Shown piece by piece: positions 41,767-53,180 of a stretch of 64,000 nt of DNA (position 1 is the stretch's first letter; each line of letters begins with the position of its first letter). Origin of the DNA: Streptomyces corallincola (GTDB taxonomy: Bacteria > Actinomycetota > Actinomycetes > Streptomycetales > Streptomycetaceae). The position numbers and the translations under genes are program-made. The DNA lies in contig NZ_JAHRXF010000002.1 of assembly GCF_019104725.1 (NCBI RefSeq), positions 186,001-250,000 of the forward strand, read 5' to 3'. Under the pieces are notes generated by a model. That model had not been told where the DNA came from. It was given only the letters and a program-made list of their open reading frames with translations, and searched no databases.

Positions 41767-42825
41767 ATGACCCACCAGTGGCGCGGAATCATCGAGGAGT
41801 ACCGGGACCGGCTGCCCGTCTCCGCCACCACGCCGGTCGTCACGCTCCGCGAGGGCGGTACGCCGCTCGTGCCCGCGCAGGTGCTCTCCGAGCGGACCGG
41901 CTGCGAGGTCCACCTCAAGGTCGAAGGGGCCAACCCCACCGGCTCGTTCAAGGACCGCGGCATGACGATGGCCATCTCGCGCGCCAAGGAGGAGGGCGCC
42001 AGGGCGGTCATCTGCGCATCCACCGGCAACACCTCCGCCTCGGCCGCCGCCTACGCGGTGCGCGCCGGAATGGTCTCCGCCGTGCTGGTGCCGCAGGGCA
42101 AGATCGCGCTCGGCAAGATGGGCCAGGCCCTGGTGCACGGCGCGAAGATCCTCCAGGTGGACGGCAACTTCGACGACTGCCTCACCCTCGCCCGCGAACT
42201 GAGCGACAACTACCCGGTGGCACTGGTCAATTCGGTGAACCCGGTACGCATCGAGGGCCAGAAGACGGCCGCGTTCGAGATCGTGGACATGCTCGGCGAC
42301 GCCCCCGACATCCATGTCCTCCCGGTCGGCAACGCGGGCAACATCACCGCGTACTGGAAGGGGTACCAGGAGTACGCCGCCGACGGGGTGGCCTCCCGCA
42401 CCCCGCGCATGTGGGGATACCAGGCGTCCGGCAGCGCGCCGATCGTGCGCGGCGAGGTCGTCAAGGACCCCTCGACCATCGCCACCGCGATCCGCATCGG
42501 CAACCCGGCCTCCTGGCAGTTCGCGCTCGCCGCGCGGGACGCGTCCGGCGGGCACATCGACGAGGTGACGGACCGTGAAATCCTGCGCGCCTACCGGCTG
42601 TTGGCCGCGCAGGAGGGTGTCTTCGTGGAGCCCGCCTCCGCCGCGTCGGTCGCCGGGCTGCTGAAGGCGGCCGAGCAGGGCAGGGTCGATCCGGGACAGC
42701 GCGTCGTCTGCACCGTCACCGGCAACGGCCTGAAGGACCCCGACTGGGCGGTCGCCGGAGCGCCCCAGCCGGTCACCGTGCCGGTGGACGCGGCCACGGC
42801 GGCCCAGCGCCTCGGCCTGGCCTGA
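41767..42825 (+). CDS. thrC: Threonine synthase
   Basis: 352 residues, the short bacterial type. PLP Lys in [14 protein letters not shown], phosphate loop [15 protein letters not shown], and C-terminal [10 protein letters not shown]. Converts O-phosphohomoserine to threonine. AAGGAGAG upstream. Cotranscribed with hom. Confidence 0.97.
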   Translation: MTHQWRGIIEEYRDRLPVSATTPVVTLREGGTPLVPAQVLSERTGCEVHLKVEGANPTGSFKDRGMTMAISRAKEEGARAVICASTGNTSASAAAYAVRAGMVSAVLVPQGKIALGKMGQALVHGAKILQVDGNFDDCLTLARELSDNYPVALVNSVNPVRIEGQKTAAFEIVDMLGDAPDIHVLPVGNAGNITAYWKGYQEYAADGVASRTPRMWGYQASGSAPIVRGEVVKDPSTIATAIRIGNPASWQFALAARDASGGHIDEVTDREILRAYRLLAAQEGVFVEPASAASVAGLLKAAEQGRVDPGQRVVCTVTGNGLKDPDWAVAGAPQPVTVPVDAATAAQRLGLA

Positions 42826-42935
42826 CCCACCGCGCCCGGTGCCCCGGCCCCGGCAGCCCGGACCCGCGCCCGCCCACCCCACGGCGGATGCACGGGGGGC
42901 CCACGACACGCGTCGTGCGCCTCCTGTGCGCCCTG

Positions 42936-42965
42936 TGTCGCCACGGAACCTTCCTTCGATAGGCT
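42936..42965 (+). promoter_or_regulatory. Candidate promoter for thrB
   Basis: TAGGCT (42960-42965) fits the -10 consensus, with TGTCGC 18 bp upstream as a weak -35. It lies in the 334-bp gap between thrC and thrB (42826-43159), which otherwise shows nothing distinct. A separate thrB promoter would explain the gap. Confidence 0.35.
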
Positions 42966-43159
42966 GGGAGCGAACCCGCCCGCCGCATATGCCCCCGCGC
43001 GTGGGCACGGGTCACGACGCCCCGCGGTCCGTCAGGGCCGTACGTCATCGGCAGCCCACCGATCACCGTCGGAAATCCACCGATCCCCCCGCACGGCAGC
43101 CGCGTCGCACGACCGGACGCCGTGCGGCAGTCCCGCAGGTCAAGGAGAGTCTTCGAGCG

Positions 43160-44077
43160 ATGGCCGGTCCAGCGTTCCGTGCCGCCGCCGTCCGGGTGCG
43201 CACCCCCGCCACCAGCGCCAACCTCGGTCCGGGCTTCGACGCCTTCGGCCTCGCGCTGGGTCTCTACGACGACGTCGTGGTCCGGGTGGCCGACTCCGGG
43301 CTGCACATCGACATCGCGGGCGAGGGCAGCGAGACCCTCCCGCGCGACGAACGGCACCTGCTCGTACGCTCCCTGCGCACCGCGTTCGACCTGCTGGGCG
43401 GGCAGCCGCGCGGCCTGGAGATCGTGTGCGCCAACCGCGTTCCGCACGGCCGGGGCCTCGGCTCCTCGTCCGCCGCGATCTGCGCCGGGATCGTCGCCGC
43501 GCGGGCCGTGACGATAGGCGGCGAGGCCCGCCTCGACGACACCGCGCTGCTGGAGCTGGCCACCGAGATCGAGGGCCACCCGGACAACGTCGCGGCCTGT
43601 CTGCTCGGCGGGTTCACCCTGTCCTGGATGGAGGCCGGAGCCGCCCGCGCCATCCGCATGGAGCCCGCCGCCTCCGTCGTGCCGGTGGTCTTCGTCCCCG
43701 GCAAGCCCGTACTCACCGAGACCGCGCGCGGACTGCTGCCGCGCAGCGTCCCGCACGTGGACGCGGCGGTGAACGCCGGACGGGCCGCACTGCTCGTCGA
43801 GGCGCTCACCCGGCGGCCCGAACTCCTGCTGTCCGCAACGGAGGACAGGCTGCACCAGGAGTACCGCGCCCCGGCGATGCCGGAGAGCGCGGCGCTGGTG
43901 GAGCGGCTGCGCGCGGACGGTGTCCCGGCGGTCATCTCGGGCGCCGGACCCACCGTCATGGCGCTGGCCGACGCCGGGAGCGCCGACAGGATCGAGGCAC
44001 TCGCCGGACCCGAGTGGGCGGCCAACCGGCTGGCCCTCGACGGGACCGGTGCGAGCGTGCTGCCGCTGGCGCCCTGA
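43160..44077 (+). CDS. thrB: Homoserine kinase
   Basis: 305 residues of the GHMP kinase family: RTPATSANLGPGFDAFGLAL at the N-terminus, the phosphate loop VPHGRGLGSSSAAICAG and the C-terminal ISGAGPTVMAL. Phosphorylates homoserine for ThrC. AAGGAGAG before the ATG at 43160. Confidence 0.97.
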   Translation: MAGPAFRAAAVRVRTPATSANLGPGFDAFGLALGLYDDVVVRVADSGLHIDIAGEGSETLPRDERHLLVRSLRTAFDLLGGQPRGLEIVCANRVPHGRGLGSSSAAICAGIVAARAVTIGGEARLDDTALLELATEIEGHPDNVAACLLGGFTLSWMEAGAARAIRMEPAASVVPVVFVPGKPVLTETARGLLPRSVPHVDAAVNAGRAALLVEALTRRPELLLSATEDRLHQEYRAPAMPESAALVERLRADGVPAVISGAGPTVMALADAGSADRIEALAGPEWAANRLALDGTGASVLPLAP

Positions 44078-44479
44078 CACGCGGTTGCCCGAATTGGAGA
44101 GGGGGAATGTTTGTTGGGTCCGGTAGTGTTAATCTCAAGTCTGCACCCGACCTCACCACGGCGAGGTGCTTCACGTCCCCGTCCGGGACAGACATTCTTC
44201 CGGGAGCCTCCCACACCACTCCGTACTCCGTGCGCCGTACCTGGGCAGTGCGTCGGGCGCGAGGACTGAGCGGTTCGCAGGGCACGCTCCGGAACCGGTG
44301 CTTCCACATCACGTGACACACGGTGTCGCGGCTCGGGGGAGCGCCATCACCAGAAATCTCTTCCGCCTCGTTGGCGGACCACCGCCCCGGCACGGTTCGC
44401 AGAGACAGGACCGTAGCCGGACAGCACAACCGGTCGCCGAGCCAGACAGGCCGACGTCCGCTCCAGGGAAGGACCCTTC
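44078..44479 (+). promoter_or_regulatory. Long upstream region and leader of rho
   Basis: 402 bp without a convincing gene. An A+T-richer patch (44105-44140, with TAGTGT and TAATCT) is the likely promoter, which would leave a leader of about 340 nt. The leader is C-rich in places and could carry Rho-dependent autoregulation, as known for other rho genes. No riboswitch is recognised. Confidence 0.45.
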
Positions 44480-46468
44480 GTGAGCGACACCACCGATCTG
44501 ATGGGCGCACGTGTCGAGGAGACCGCTGCCGCGCCCGCCACGGACGCCTCCGCGCCTGCATCCGGTGCCGGCTCCCGGCGGCGCCGGGGTACCGGCCTTG
44601 AGGGCATGGTGCTGGCCGAGTTGCAGCAGGTCGCCTCGGGCCTCGGCATCAGGGGCACGGCGCGGATGCGCAAGGGCCAGCTGATCGAGGTCATCAAGGA
44701 GGCGCAGGCCGGGGGCGGCAGTGCCGCGCCGAAGGCCGAGGCCGCGGACGCGGGCGAGAGCAAGCCCAAGCGCCGGGCCACCTCCAAGGCCCGTACCGGC
44801 GACGACGCCGAGAAGCGGACCGACAAGGCCGCCGCCGCTGCCGAGAAGGCCACGTCCCAGCAGCAGATCGACATCCCCGGCCAGCCGGCCTCCGACGACG
44901 GCTCCGAGCGTCGTCGCCGCCGCGCCACCGCCGAGGCGGGCGCCCCGGCCACGAGCGGCACCGAGACGGTCGCCGCCGAGGCCAAGGGCGAGTCCCGCGG
45001 CGAGGCGAGGGGCGACTCCGCCCCGCAGGCGCAGGGCGACGCGGCGGACGGCGAGGGCCGTGGCCGCCAGGGCCGCCAGGGCCGGGACCGCGACCGCGGC
45101 GACCGCCAGGGCCAGGGCCAGGGCCGGGACCGCCGCAAGGGCGGCGACGACCAGCAGGGCGGCCAGCGCCAGCAGCAGGGCCAGCAGGGCGGCGGACGGC
45201 AGGACAACCGCCAGCAGCAGGACGACGACGACTTCGACGGCGGCCGTCGCGGCCGTCGCGGGCGCTACCGCGACCGCCGGGGCCGTCGCGGGCGTGACGA
45301 GGTGGTCGGCGAGCCGCAGGTCGCCGACGACGACGTGCTGATCCCCGTCGCGGGCATCCTCGACATCCTCGACAACTACGCGTTCATCCGCACCTCCGGC
45401 TACCTGCCGGGCCCGAACGACGTGTACGTCTCGCTCGCGCAGGTCCGCAAGAACGGGCTGCGCAAGGGCGACCACGTCACCGGTGCGGTCCGCCAGCCGA
45501 AGGAGGGCGAGCGGCGCGAGAAGTTCAACGCGCTGGTCCGCCTCGACTCCGTGAACGGCACGGCGCCCGAACACGGCCGCGGGCGGCCGGAGTTCAACAA
45601 GCTGACCCCGCTCTACCCGCAGGACCGGCTCCGCCTGGAGACCGACCCCGGCGTGCTGACGACCCGGATCATCGACCTCGTGTCGCCGATCGGCAAGGGC
45701 CAGCGCGGTCTGATCGTGGCCCCGCCGAAGACCGGCAAGACCATGATCATGCAGGCGGTCGCCAACGCGATCACGCACAACAACCCCGAGTGCCACCTGA
45801 TGGTCGTCCTGGTGGACGAGCGTCCGGAAGAGGTCACCGACATGCAGCGGTCGGTGAAGGGCGAGGTCATCTCCTCGACCTTCGACCGCCCCGCCGAGGA
45901 CCACACCACCGTCGCCGAGCTGGCCATCGAGCGCGCCAAGCGCCTGGTGGAGCTGGGACACGACGTGGTCGTGCTGCTCGACTCGATCACCCGTCTGGGC
46001 CGTGCGTACAACCTCGCCGCCCCGGCCTCCGGGCGCATCCTGTCCGGTGGTGTGGACTCCACCGCGCTGTACCCGCCGAAGCGCTTCTTCGGTGCGGCCC
46101 GCAACATCGAGGACGGCGGCTCGCTGACCATCCTCGCCACCGCGCTGGTGGACACCGGGTCCCGCATGGACGAGGTGATCTTCGAGGAGTTCAAGGGCAC
46201 CGGCAACATGGAGCTCAAGCTCGACCGGAAGCTCGCCGACAAGCGCATCTTCCCGGCCGTGGACGTGGACGCCTCCGGCACCCGCAAGGAAGAGATCCTG
46301 CTCGGCAACGAGGAACTGGCCGTCGTCTGGAAGCTGCGCCGGGTGCTGCACGCGCTCGACCAGCAGCAGGCGATCGAGCTGCTGCTCGACAAGATGAAGC
46401 AGACCAAGTCGAACGGCGAGTTCCTCATGCAGATCCAGAAGACGACGCCGACCCCCGGCAACGACTGA
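44480..46468 (+). CDS. rho: Transcription termination factor Rho (with long insert)
   Basis: 662 residues versus 419 in E. coli. Rho_N ([16 protein letters not shown]..., about 40-75) is followed by a low-complexity insert of about 200 residues rich in Arg, Gly, Gln and Asp ([20 protein letters not shown] type), then the RNA-binding cold-shock-like domain and the RecA-type ATPase with Walker [10 protein letters not shown] near 414 and [11 protein letters not shown]. The RG-rich insert is typical of high-GC actinobacteria and contributes RNA binding and possibly condensate formation. GTG at 44480 has GGAAGGA upstream. Confidence 0.97.
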   Translation: MSDTTDLMGARVEETAAAPATDASAPASGAGSRRRRGTGLEGMVLAELQQVASGLGIRGTARMRKGQLIEVIKEAQAGGGSAAPKAEAADAGESKPKRRATSKARTGDDAEKRTDKAAAAAEKATSQQQIDIPGQPASDDGSERRRRRATAEAGAPATSGTETVAAEAKGESRGEARGDSAPQAQGDAADGEGRGRQGRQGRDRDRGDRQGQGQGRDRRKGGDDQQGGQRQQQGQQGGGRQDNRQQQDDDDFDGGRRGRRGRYRDRRGRRGRDEVVGEPQVADDDVLIPVAGILDILDNYAFIRTSGYLPGPNDVYVSLAQVRKNGLRKGDHVTGAVRQPKEGERREKFNALVRLDSVNGTAPEHGRGRPEFNKLTPLYPQDRLRLETDPGVLTTRIIDLVSPIGKGQRGLIVAPPKTGKTMIMQAVANAITHNNPECHLMVVLVDERPEEVTDMQRSVKGEVISSTFDRPAEDHTTVAELAIERAKRLVELGHDVVVLLDSITRLGRAYNLAAPASGRILSGGVDSTALYPPKRFFGAARNIEDGGSLTILATALVDTGSRMDEVIFEEFKGTGNMELKLDRKLADKRIFPAVDVDASGTRKEEILLGNEELAVVWKLRRVLHALDQQQAIELLLDKMKQTKSNGEFLMQIQKTTPTPGND

Positions 46469-46493
46469 GTCGTCGCCGCACGGTGCCGCACCA

Positions 46494-46535
46494 GGGGCCG
46501 CCCCCGTCCGCCGAGGACGGGGGCGGCCCCTTTTT
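46494..46535 (+). terminator. Intrinsic terminator after rho
   Basis: A perfect 16-bp stem GGGGCCGCCCCCGTCC (46494-46509) with its complement (46515-46530), five-base loop, then TTTTT. One of the clearest intrinsic terminators in the window. Confidence 0.95.
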
Positions 46536-46837
46536 CCGCTTTTCCCGCGCGCGCCTCTCTCCGCTCTCCGTGCGTCGGGAGAGCTACGTCACACACGCCC
46601 CGTTCGTCACATCCGCCCGCCGTCCCCGTGTCACCTGTGAAAACCCCAGGTGAGGGCCGTACCGCCGTCCCGTCCCGTAACACAGGGTGCCGACCTCCGC
46701 ACCCGGTGGTTCCGTCGTGCTGTGCGGGGGCCGCCCGAGTTTTGCCCTTGGGCCCCACGGGTGACGATGGAGCGGTGACCACCGCACCCGACCCCGCCTC
46801 CAGGGAGTAGCCCGACCGGACGAGACCGAGGAGTGAC
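46536..46837. other. Gene-free interval between rho and the LCP gene
   Basis: 302 bp upstream of the LCP gene. It must carry that gene's promoter. I see a small GCTCTCC/GGAGAGC hairpin near 46563-46584, but no clear promoter boxes or regulatory RNA. Confidence 0.45.
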
Positions 46838-48010
46838 GTGTCCGCCCAGAGCACGCCGGAGCCCGGCCCGCCGGAACCCGGCACACCGGAGCCGCCGGGC
46901 CCCCGGCGCCGCGGCAGGAGCCGCCGCCGCGGGCCCCGCAGCGCCCGCCGCAAGGCGCTGCTCGCGCTGGCCTGGACGGCGGCCGGGGTGGTCGTCCTCG
47001 GCGGGGTCGGCGCCGGATACGTCTACGTCAAGCTGAACGGCAACATCCGCAGCATCGACATCGACCAGGCGCTCGGCGGACACCGGCCCGCCAAGGCCGC
47101 GGGCGGCGCGCAGAACATCCTGGTCCTCGGCTCCGACTCGCGCGCCGGGGGCAACCGGAAGCTCGGCGGTGGCACCGACGACGGCGGCGCCCGCTCCGAC
47201 ACCGCGATGATCGTGCACGTCAACGAGGGCCACCAGCGGGCGAGCGTGGTGTCCGTACCCCGGGACACCCTCATCGACCGCCCCGCCTGCACCGCCCCCG
47301 ACGGCACCCGTCGGCCCGCCGCGCACGACGTCATGTTCAACTCCGCGTACGCCACCGGCGGCGCGGTCTGCGCGGTGAAGACCGTCGAGGCCCTCACCGG
47401 GCTGCGCATGGACCACTATCTGGAGGTCGATTTCGACGGCTTCCGGAGCATCATCGACGACCTCGGCGGCGTCCCGGTCACCACCACCCGTGCCATCGCG
47501 GACCCCAAGAGCCACCTCGACCTCAAGGCGGGCACCCACACCCTGGACGGCACCGAGGCGCTCGGCCTGGTCCGCACCCGGCACGGCGTCGGCGACGGCT
47601 CCGACCTCGGCCGCATCGAACTCCAGCAGGCGTTCGTCAAGGCGCTCATGGAGCGCATCCGGCAGGTCGGCGTCTTCAGCGACCCCAAGAAGCTGTACGA
47701 CCTCGCCGACACCGCCACCCGCTCCGTCACCACCGACTCCTCGCTCGGCTCGGTCAACGCCCTCGCGGAGTTCGCGGGCGGCCTCCGGGGCATCGGCGCC
47801 GACCACCTGACGATGGTCACCATGCCGGTCCGCTACGACCCCGCCGACCCCAACCGGGTGCTGGTCCTGCGGGCCAGGGCCGCACAGGTCTGGAACGCCC
47901 TCGGGCAGGACCGCGCCATACCCGCCTCGGCCACCGAGGGCACCGCCACCGGCGAGGCGCGGGGCGTCGTGGGGAGCGCCCCGACGGCCGCCGGGGCGGC
48001 GGGGGAATAG
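46838..48010 (+). CDS. LytR-CpsA-Psr (LCP) family cell-wall polymer ligase
   Basis: 390 residues. A proline- and arginine-rich cytoplasmic N-terminus, one membrane span (LLALAWTAAGVVVLGGVGAGYVYV) and the extracellular LCP domain with LGSDSR, SDTAMIVHVN, VVSVPRDTLI and LVRTRHGVGDGSDLGRIELQQAF. LCP enzymes transfer teichoic-acid- or arabinogalactan-type polymers from undecaprenyl carriers to peptidoglycan. GTG at 46838 follows CGAGGAG. Confidence 0.95.
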   Translation: MSAQSTPEPGPPEPGTPEPPGPRRRGRSRRRGPRSARRKALLALAWTAAGVVVLGGVGAGYVYVKLNGNIRSIDIDQALGGHRPAKAAGGAQNILVLGSDSRAGGNRKLGGGTDDGGARSDTAMIVHVNEGHQRASVVSVPRDTLIDRPACTAPDGTRRPAAHDVMFNSAYATGGAVCAVKTVEALTGLRMDHYLEVDFDGFRSIIDDLGGVPVTTTRAIADPKSHLDLKAGTHTLDGTEALGLVRTRHGVGDGSDLGRIELQQAFVKALMERIRQVGVFSDPKKLYDLADTATRSVTTDSSLGSVNALAEFAGGLRGIGADHLTMVTMPVRYDPADPNRVLVLRARAAQVWNALGQDRAIPASATEGTATGEARGVVGSAPTAAGAAGE

Positions 48011-48133
48011 ATCGCCCCCCACCCCGGTTTTGGGAGATGACACCAGTCCTGGCAGACTGGTACGTCGGCCCCGGTTCACGCCTTCGCATCCCGCGACCGC
48101 GACCCGGCGCCCTCCCGAAATCTAGGAGACACC

Positions 48134-48358
48134 TTGAAGCGCGAGATCCACCCCGAGTACGTCGAGACCCAGGTGAGCTGCACCTGTGGCGCGTCGTTCA
48201 CCACCCGCAGCACCATCGACTCCGGCACCATCCGGGCCGAGGTCTGCTCCGAGTGCCACCCGTTCTACACGGGCAAGCAGAAGATCCTCGACACCGGTGG
48301 CCGTGTGGCCCGCTTCGAGGCCCGCTTCGGCAAGGCTGCCGCCGGCTCCAAGAAGTAG
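48134..48358 (+). CDS. rpmE: 50S ribosomal protein bL31, zinc-binding form
   Basis: 74 residues: [23 protein letters not shown]... with the cysteines CTC and CSEC that bind zinc (C+ form), paired in Streptomyces with a zinc-free paralogue used under zinc starvation. Start TTG at 48134 with AGGAGAC. Monocistronic, ending at a T-tailed hairpin. Confidence 0.97.
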   Translation: MKREIHPEYVETQVSCTCGASFTTRSTIDSGTIRAEVCSECHPFYTGKQKILDTGGRVARFEARFGKAAAGSKK

Positions 48359-48370
48359 CGAGCCCCCTTT

Positions 48371-48423
48371 CGCCGGTCCACGGCCGCGCCCCCGCCCGGG
48401 GCGCGTCCGGGACCGGCGTTTTT
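48371..48423 (+). terminator. Intrinsic terminator after rpmE
   Basis: CGCCGGTCC (48371-48379) pairs with GGACCGGCG (48410-48418); an inner GCGCCCC/GGGGCGC stem sits within the loop; TTTTT follows. Confidence 0.9.
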
Positions 48424-48466
48424 GGTCGCCCGCCAGCCGTCACCCCGCCGTATCAGGAGCCGAAAG

Positions 48467-49543
<1,077 letters not shown>

Positions 49544-49575
49544 AAGGCACGTACGAGCTACCACGGAGGACTTGC

Positions 49576-50421
49576 GTGAACCTGCTGCTCGCGGAGGTGG
49601 CCCAGGCCACCCAGCGGCTGGCCGACGCCGGCGTGCCCTCGCCGCGCAACGACGCGGAGGAACTGGCCGCGTTCGTGCACGGCGTGAAGCGGGGCGCGCT
49701 GCACTCCGTGCAGGACTCCGACTTCGACGCCCGCTACTGGGAGGCCGTCGCCCGGCGCGAGCAGCGTGAGCCGCTCCAGCACATCACCGGGCGCGCCTAC
49801 TTCCGGTACCTGGAACTGGAGGTCGGGCCCGGGGTGTTCGTGCCGCGCCCGGAGACCGAGTCCGTGGTCGGCTGGGCCATAGACGCGGTCCGCGCGATGG
49901 ACGTGGTCGAACCCCGCATCGTGGACCTGTGCACCGGCTCCGGCGCCATCGCGCTCGCCCTCGCCCAGGAGGTGCCCCGCTCGCGGGTGCACGCCGTGGA
50001 ACTCTCCGAGGACGCCCTCGTCTGGACCCGCCGCAACATGTCCGGCTCCCGCGTGGACCTGCGCCAGGGCGACGCCCTGACCGCCTTCCCCGACCTCGAC
50101 GGCCATGTCGATCTCGTGGTCTCCAACCCGCCGTACATCCCGCTCACCGAGTGGGAGTACGTCGCCCCCGAGGCCCGCGACTACGACCCCGAACTGGCGC
50201 TGTTCTCCGGCGAGGACGGCCTGCACCTGATCCGGGGCATCGAACGCACCGCCCACCGGCTGCTCCGGCCCGGCGGGGTCGTCGTCATCGAGCACGCCGA
50301 CACCCAGGGCGGCCAGGTGCCCTGGATCTTCACCGAGGAACGGGGCTGGGCCGACGCGGCCGATCACCCCGACCTCAACAACCGGCCACGCTTCGCCACC
50401 GCCCGCAAGGCCCTGCCGTGA
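49576..50421 (+). CDS. prmC: Release-factor glutamine methyltransferase PrmC
   Basis: 281 residues. N-terminal helical domain, then SAM motif [17 protein letters not shown] and active-site NPPY ([10 protein letters not shown]). It N5-methylates the Gln of GGQ in RF1 and RF2. GTG at 49576 has GGAGG upstream; 32 bp after prfA, so operonic. Confidence 0.97.
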   Translation: MNLLLAEVAQATQRLADAGVPSPRNDAEELAAFVHGVKRGALHSVQDSDFDARYWEAVARREQREPLQHITGRAYFRYLELEVGPGVFVPRPETESVVGWAIDAVRAMDVVEPRIVDLCTGSGAIALALAQEVPRSRVHAVELSEDALVWTRRNMSGSRVDLRQGDALTAFPDLDGHVDLVVSNPPYIPLTEWEYVAPEARDYDPELALFSGEDGLHLIRGIERTAHRLLRPGGVVVIEHADTQGGQVPWIFTEERGWADAADHPDLNNRPRFATARKALP

Positions 50422-50473
50422 CCACCCCCACCCCCATCAGACCGCAGTACGTGCACGAGGAGGCCAGCTAGAG

Positions 50474-51121
50474 ATGGCACGGCGATACGACACCAACGAT
50501 GCGACCGACCGTCTGACGGGTCTGCGCGAGGCCGCGTCCGCCGTCCGCCGGGGCGAACTGGTGGTGCTCCCGACCGACACGGTCTACGGCATCGGCGCCG
50601 ACGCGTTCTCCGCCGACGCCGTGGCGGACCTGCTCGCCGCCAAGGGCCGGGGCCGCAACATGCCCACCCCCGTCCTCATCGGCTCCCCGAACACCCTGCA
50701 CGGCCTGGTCACGGACTTCTCCGAGGCCGCCTGGGAACTCGTGGACGCGTTCTGGCCCGGCGCCCTCACCATCGTCGCCCGGCACCAGCCGTCCCTCCAG
50801 TGGGACCTCGGCGACACCCGCGGCACGGTCGCGGTGCGCATGCCGCTGCACCCCGTCGCCATCGAACTGCTCACCGAGGTCGGCCCGATGGCCGTGTCCT
50901 CCGCCAACCTCACCGGCCACCCCGCGCCGGAGACCTGCGACGCCGCCCAGCAGATGCTCGGGGACTCCGTCTCCGTCTACCTCGACGGCGGGCCCACCCC
51001 CGGCAACGTTCCCTCCTCCATCGTGGACGTCTCCGGGCCCGTGCCGCTGCTGCTGCGCCAGGGCGCCATCACGCCCGAGGAGCTGCGCAAGGTCGTCCCC
51101 GACCTCGAGGTGGCGAATTGA
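50474..51121 (+). CDS. L-threonylcarbamoyladenylate synthase (Sua5/YrdC/TsaC)
   Basis: 215 residues with the YrdC fold: GELVVLPTDTVYGIGADAF, AAKGRGRNMPTPVLIGS, FWPGALTIV, VAVRMPLHP and MAVSSANLTGHPAP. It makes the threonylcarbamoyl-AMP used for t6A37 of ANN-decoding tRNAs. GAGGAGG precedes the ATG. Part of the prfA-prmC operon. Confidence 0.96.
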   Translation: MARRYDTNDATDRLTGLREAASAVRRGELVVLPTDTVYGIGADAFSADAVADLLAAKGRGRNMPTPVLIGSPNTLHGLVTDFSEAAWELVDAFWPGALTIVARHQPSLQWDLGDTRGTVAVRMPLHPVAIELLTEVGPMAVSSANLTGHPAPETCDAAQQMLGDSVSVYLDGGPTPGNVPSSIVDVSGPVPLLLRQGAITPEELRKVVPDLEVAN

Positions 51122-51795
51122 CCACCCCGAACCCGGGGCGTGGCATAGGCGAGGGGGAGAGCGCGGCGGAGCGGACGACCACGTTCGGGTTCCCGCGCGA
51201 CACCTTCCGCATCCTCCACGTCAGCACCGGCAACGTGTGCCGGTCGCCCATCACGGAGCGGCTCACCCGCCACTTCGTGATGGAGCGGCTCGGCGTGCTC
51301 GGCGGCGGGCTGATCGTGGAGAGCGCGGGCACCTGGGGCCATGAGGGCGCCCCGATGGAGGTCAACGCCGAGGCCGTGCTCGGTGAGTTCGGCGCGGACG
51401 CCAGCGGCTTCACCGGCCGGGAACTGCTGGACGAGCACGTCATCATGGCCGACCTCGTGCTCACCGCGACCCGGGACCACCGCGCCCAGGTCATCTCGAT
51501 GGGTCACTCGGCGGGCCTGCGCACCTTCACGCTCAAGGAGTTCACCCGGCTGGTGCGGGCCATAGACCCCGCCACCCTGCCCCCGCTGGAGGACGGTGTC
51601 GTGCTGCGCGCCCGCGCCCTGGTGCGGGCCGCCGCCGCGCTGCGCGGCTGGCTGCTGGCGCCCAGCGCCGACGCCGACGAGGTGCACGACCCGTACGGGG
51701 CGCCGCTGCCCTTCTTCCGGTCCGTCGGCGACGAGATACGCGACGCGCTGGACCCGGTCGTGACCGCCCTCACCGGAGTCCCGGCCCACATGTGA
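51118..51795 (+). CDS. Low-molecular-weight PTP-like protein with Cys-to-Ser change
   Basis: 225 residues of the LMW-PTP fold. The P-loop is FRILHVSTGNVCRSPITE; the family consensus is VCxGNxCRS, so the nucleophilic Cys is replaced by Ser, while the Arg, the second Cys and the DPYGAPLPFF general-acid loop remain. Classical phosphatase activity is unlikely; it may bind phosphotyrosine or act on another substrate. TTG at 51118 overlaps the previous stop and has GAGGTGG before it. Part of the prfA operon. Confidence 0.85.
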   Translation: MTTPNPGRGIGEGESAAERTTTFGFPRDTFRILHVSTGNVCRSPITERLTRHFVMERLGVLGGGLIVESAGTWGHEGAPMEVNAEAVLGEFGADASGFTGRELLDEHVIMADLVLTATRDHRAQVISMGHSAGLRTFTLKEFTRLVRAIDPATLPPLEDGVVLRARALVRAAAALRGWLLAPSADADEVHDPYGAPLPFFRSVGDEIRDALDPVVTALTGVPAHM

Positions 51796-51938
51796 GCCCC
51801 GGCCGGAGCAGGACCGCTCCGGCCCGCGCCCCGAGCGCCCCGCCCCCCACGGGCCTACATTGGAGCTACGGCACCCTCGCCGGAGCCACGGCATCCCCGA
51901 CCGGAGCCACGGCCATCCCCGACCGCCCGGAGGCCCCC

Positions 51939-53180
51939 GTGCCGGTCACACCCGCCGCCCAGGCCGACGTCCTCACGGCGCAGGACCCGGAGCTGGCCGA
52001 GATCCTGCGCGGCGAACTGGTCCGGCAGGCCACCACCCTCCAGCTCACGGCCGCCGAGAACTTCTGCTCCCCGGCCGTCCTCGCCGCCCTCGGCTCCCCG
52101 CTGGCCAACAAGTACGCCGAGGGCTACCCCGGCGCCCGGCACCACGGCGGCTGCGAACTGGCGGACATGGCCGAGCGGATCGCCGTCGAGCGGGCCCGCG
52201 AGCTGTTCGGCGCCGAACACGCCAACGTGCAGCCCCACTCCGGCTCCTCCGCCGTCCTCGCCGCCTACGCGGCCCTGCTGCGCCCCGGCGACACCGTCCT
52301 CGCCCTCGGGCTGCCGCACGGCGGCCACCTCACCCACGGCTCCCGCGCGAACTTCTCCGGGCGCTGGTTCGACTTCGTCGGCTACGGCCTCGACCCCGCG
52401 ACGGGGCTCATCGACCACGCCCAGGTGCTCACCCTGGCCCGCGAACGGCGCCCCAAGGCCATCGTGTGCGGCTCCATCGCCTACCCGCGCCACATCGACC
52501 ACGCCTTCTTCCGGGACGTCGCCGACGAGGTGGGCGCCTACCTGATCGCGGACGCCGCGCACCCCATCGGCCTGGTCGCCGGGGGAGCGGCGCCCAGCCC
52601 GGTGCCGTACGCCGACGTGGTGTGCGCCACCACGCACAAGGTGCTGCGCGGACCGCGCGGCGGGATGATCCTGTGCCGCGCGGAGCTGGCCGAGCGGGTG
52701 GACCGGGCGGTGTTCCCGTTCACCCAGGGCGGCGCCCAGATGCACACCGTCGCCGCCAAGGCCGTCGCGTTCGGGGAGGCGGCCACCCCCGCCTTCGCCG
52801 GGTACGCCCATCGGGTGGTCGCCAACGCCCGCGTGCTGGCCGGACACCTGGCTGCCGAGGGGCTCGCGGTCACCACCGGCGGCACCGACACCCACCTGAT
52901 CACCGCCGACCCGGCACCGCTCGGCGTGGAGGGCCGGACCGCGCGCGGGCTGCTGGCCGCCGCCGGGGTGGTCCTGGACTGCTGCCCGCTCCCGCACGGC
53001 GAGCGCCGCGGCCTGCGCCTGGGCACGGCCGCGGTCACCACGCAGGGCATGGGGGAGGCGGAGATGGTCCGCCTCGCCGCGCTGATCGCCGCCGTGCTGC
53101 GTGGCCGTACCGAGCCGCCCGCCGCCCGCGATCAGGTGCGCGAACTCACGTCCGCGTTCCCGCCGCCCTGTTCGGGCTGA
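51939..53180 (+). CDS. glyA: Serine hydroxymethyltransferase
   Basis: 413 residues. PLP Lys in CATTHKVLRGPRGG, ENFCSPAVLAALGSPLANKYAEGYPG near the N-terminus, and DAAHPIGLVAGG. It interconverts serine and glycine with tetrahydrofolate. GTG at 51939 with GGAGG is preferred; a GTG at 51792 overlapping the previous stop would add a 49-residue low-complexity extension encoded partly by a 22-bp tandem duplication. It is divergent from canonical GlyA in several places, as in the second streptomycete copy. Confidence 0.9.
   Translation: MPVTPAAQADVLTAQDPELAEILRGELVRQATTLQLTAAENFCSPAVLAALGSPLANKYAEGYPGARHHGGCELADMAERIAVERARELFGAEHANVQPHSGSSAVLAAYAALLRPGDTVLALGLPHGGHLTHGSRANFSGRWFDFVGYGLDPATGLIDHAQVLTLARERRPKAIVCGSIAYPRHIDHAFFRDVADEVGAYLIADAAHPIGLVAGGAAPSPVPYADVVCATTHKVLRGPRGGMILCRAELAERVDRAVFPFTQGGAQMHTVAAKAVAFGEAATPAFAGYAHRVVANARVLAGHLAAEGLAVTTGGTDTHLITADPAPLGVEGRTARGLLAAAGVVLDCCPLPHGERRGLRLGTAAVTTQGMGEAEMVRLAALIAAVLRGRTEPPAARDQVRELTSAFPPPCSG

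Noticed and set aside
44107..44316. Small leader peptide upstream of rho
   Set aside because: An ATG-led frame of about 69 codons exists, but there is no good evidence of coding bias or a family, and it overlaps the probable promoter.
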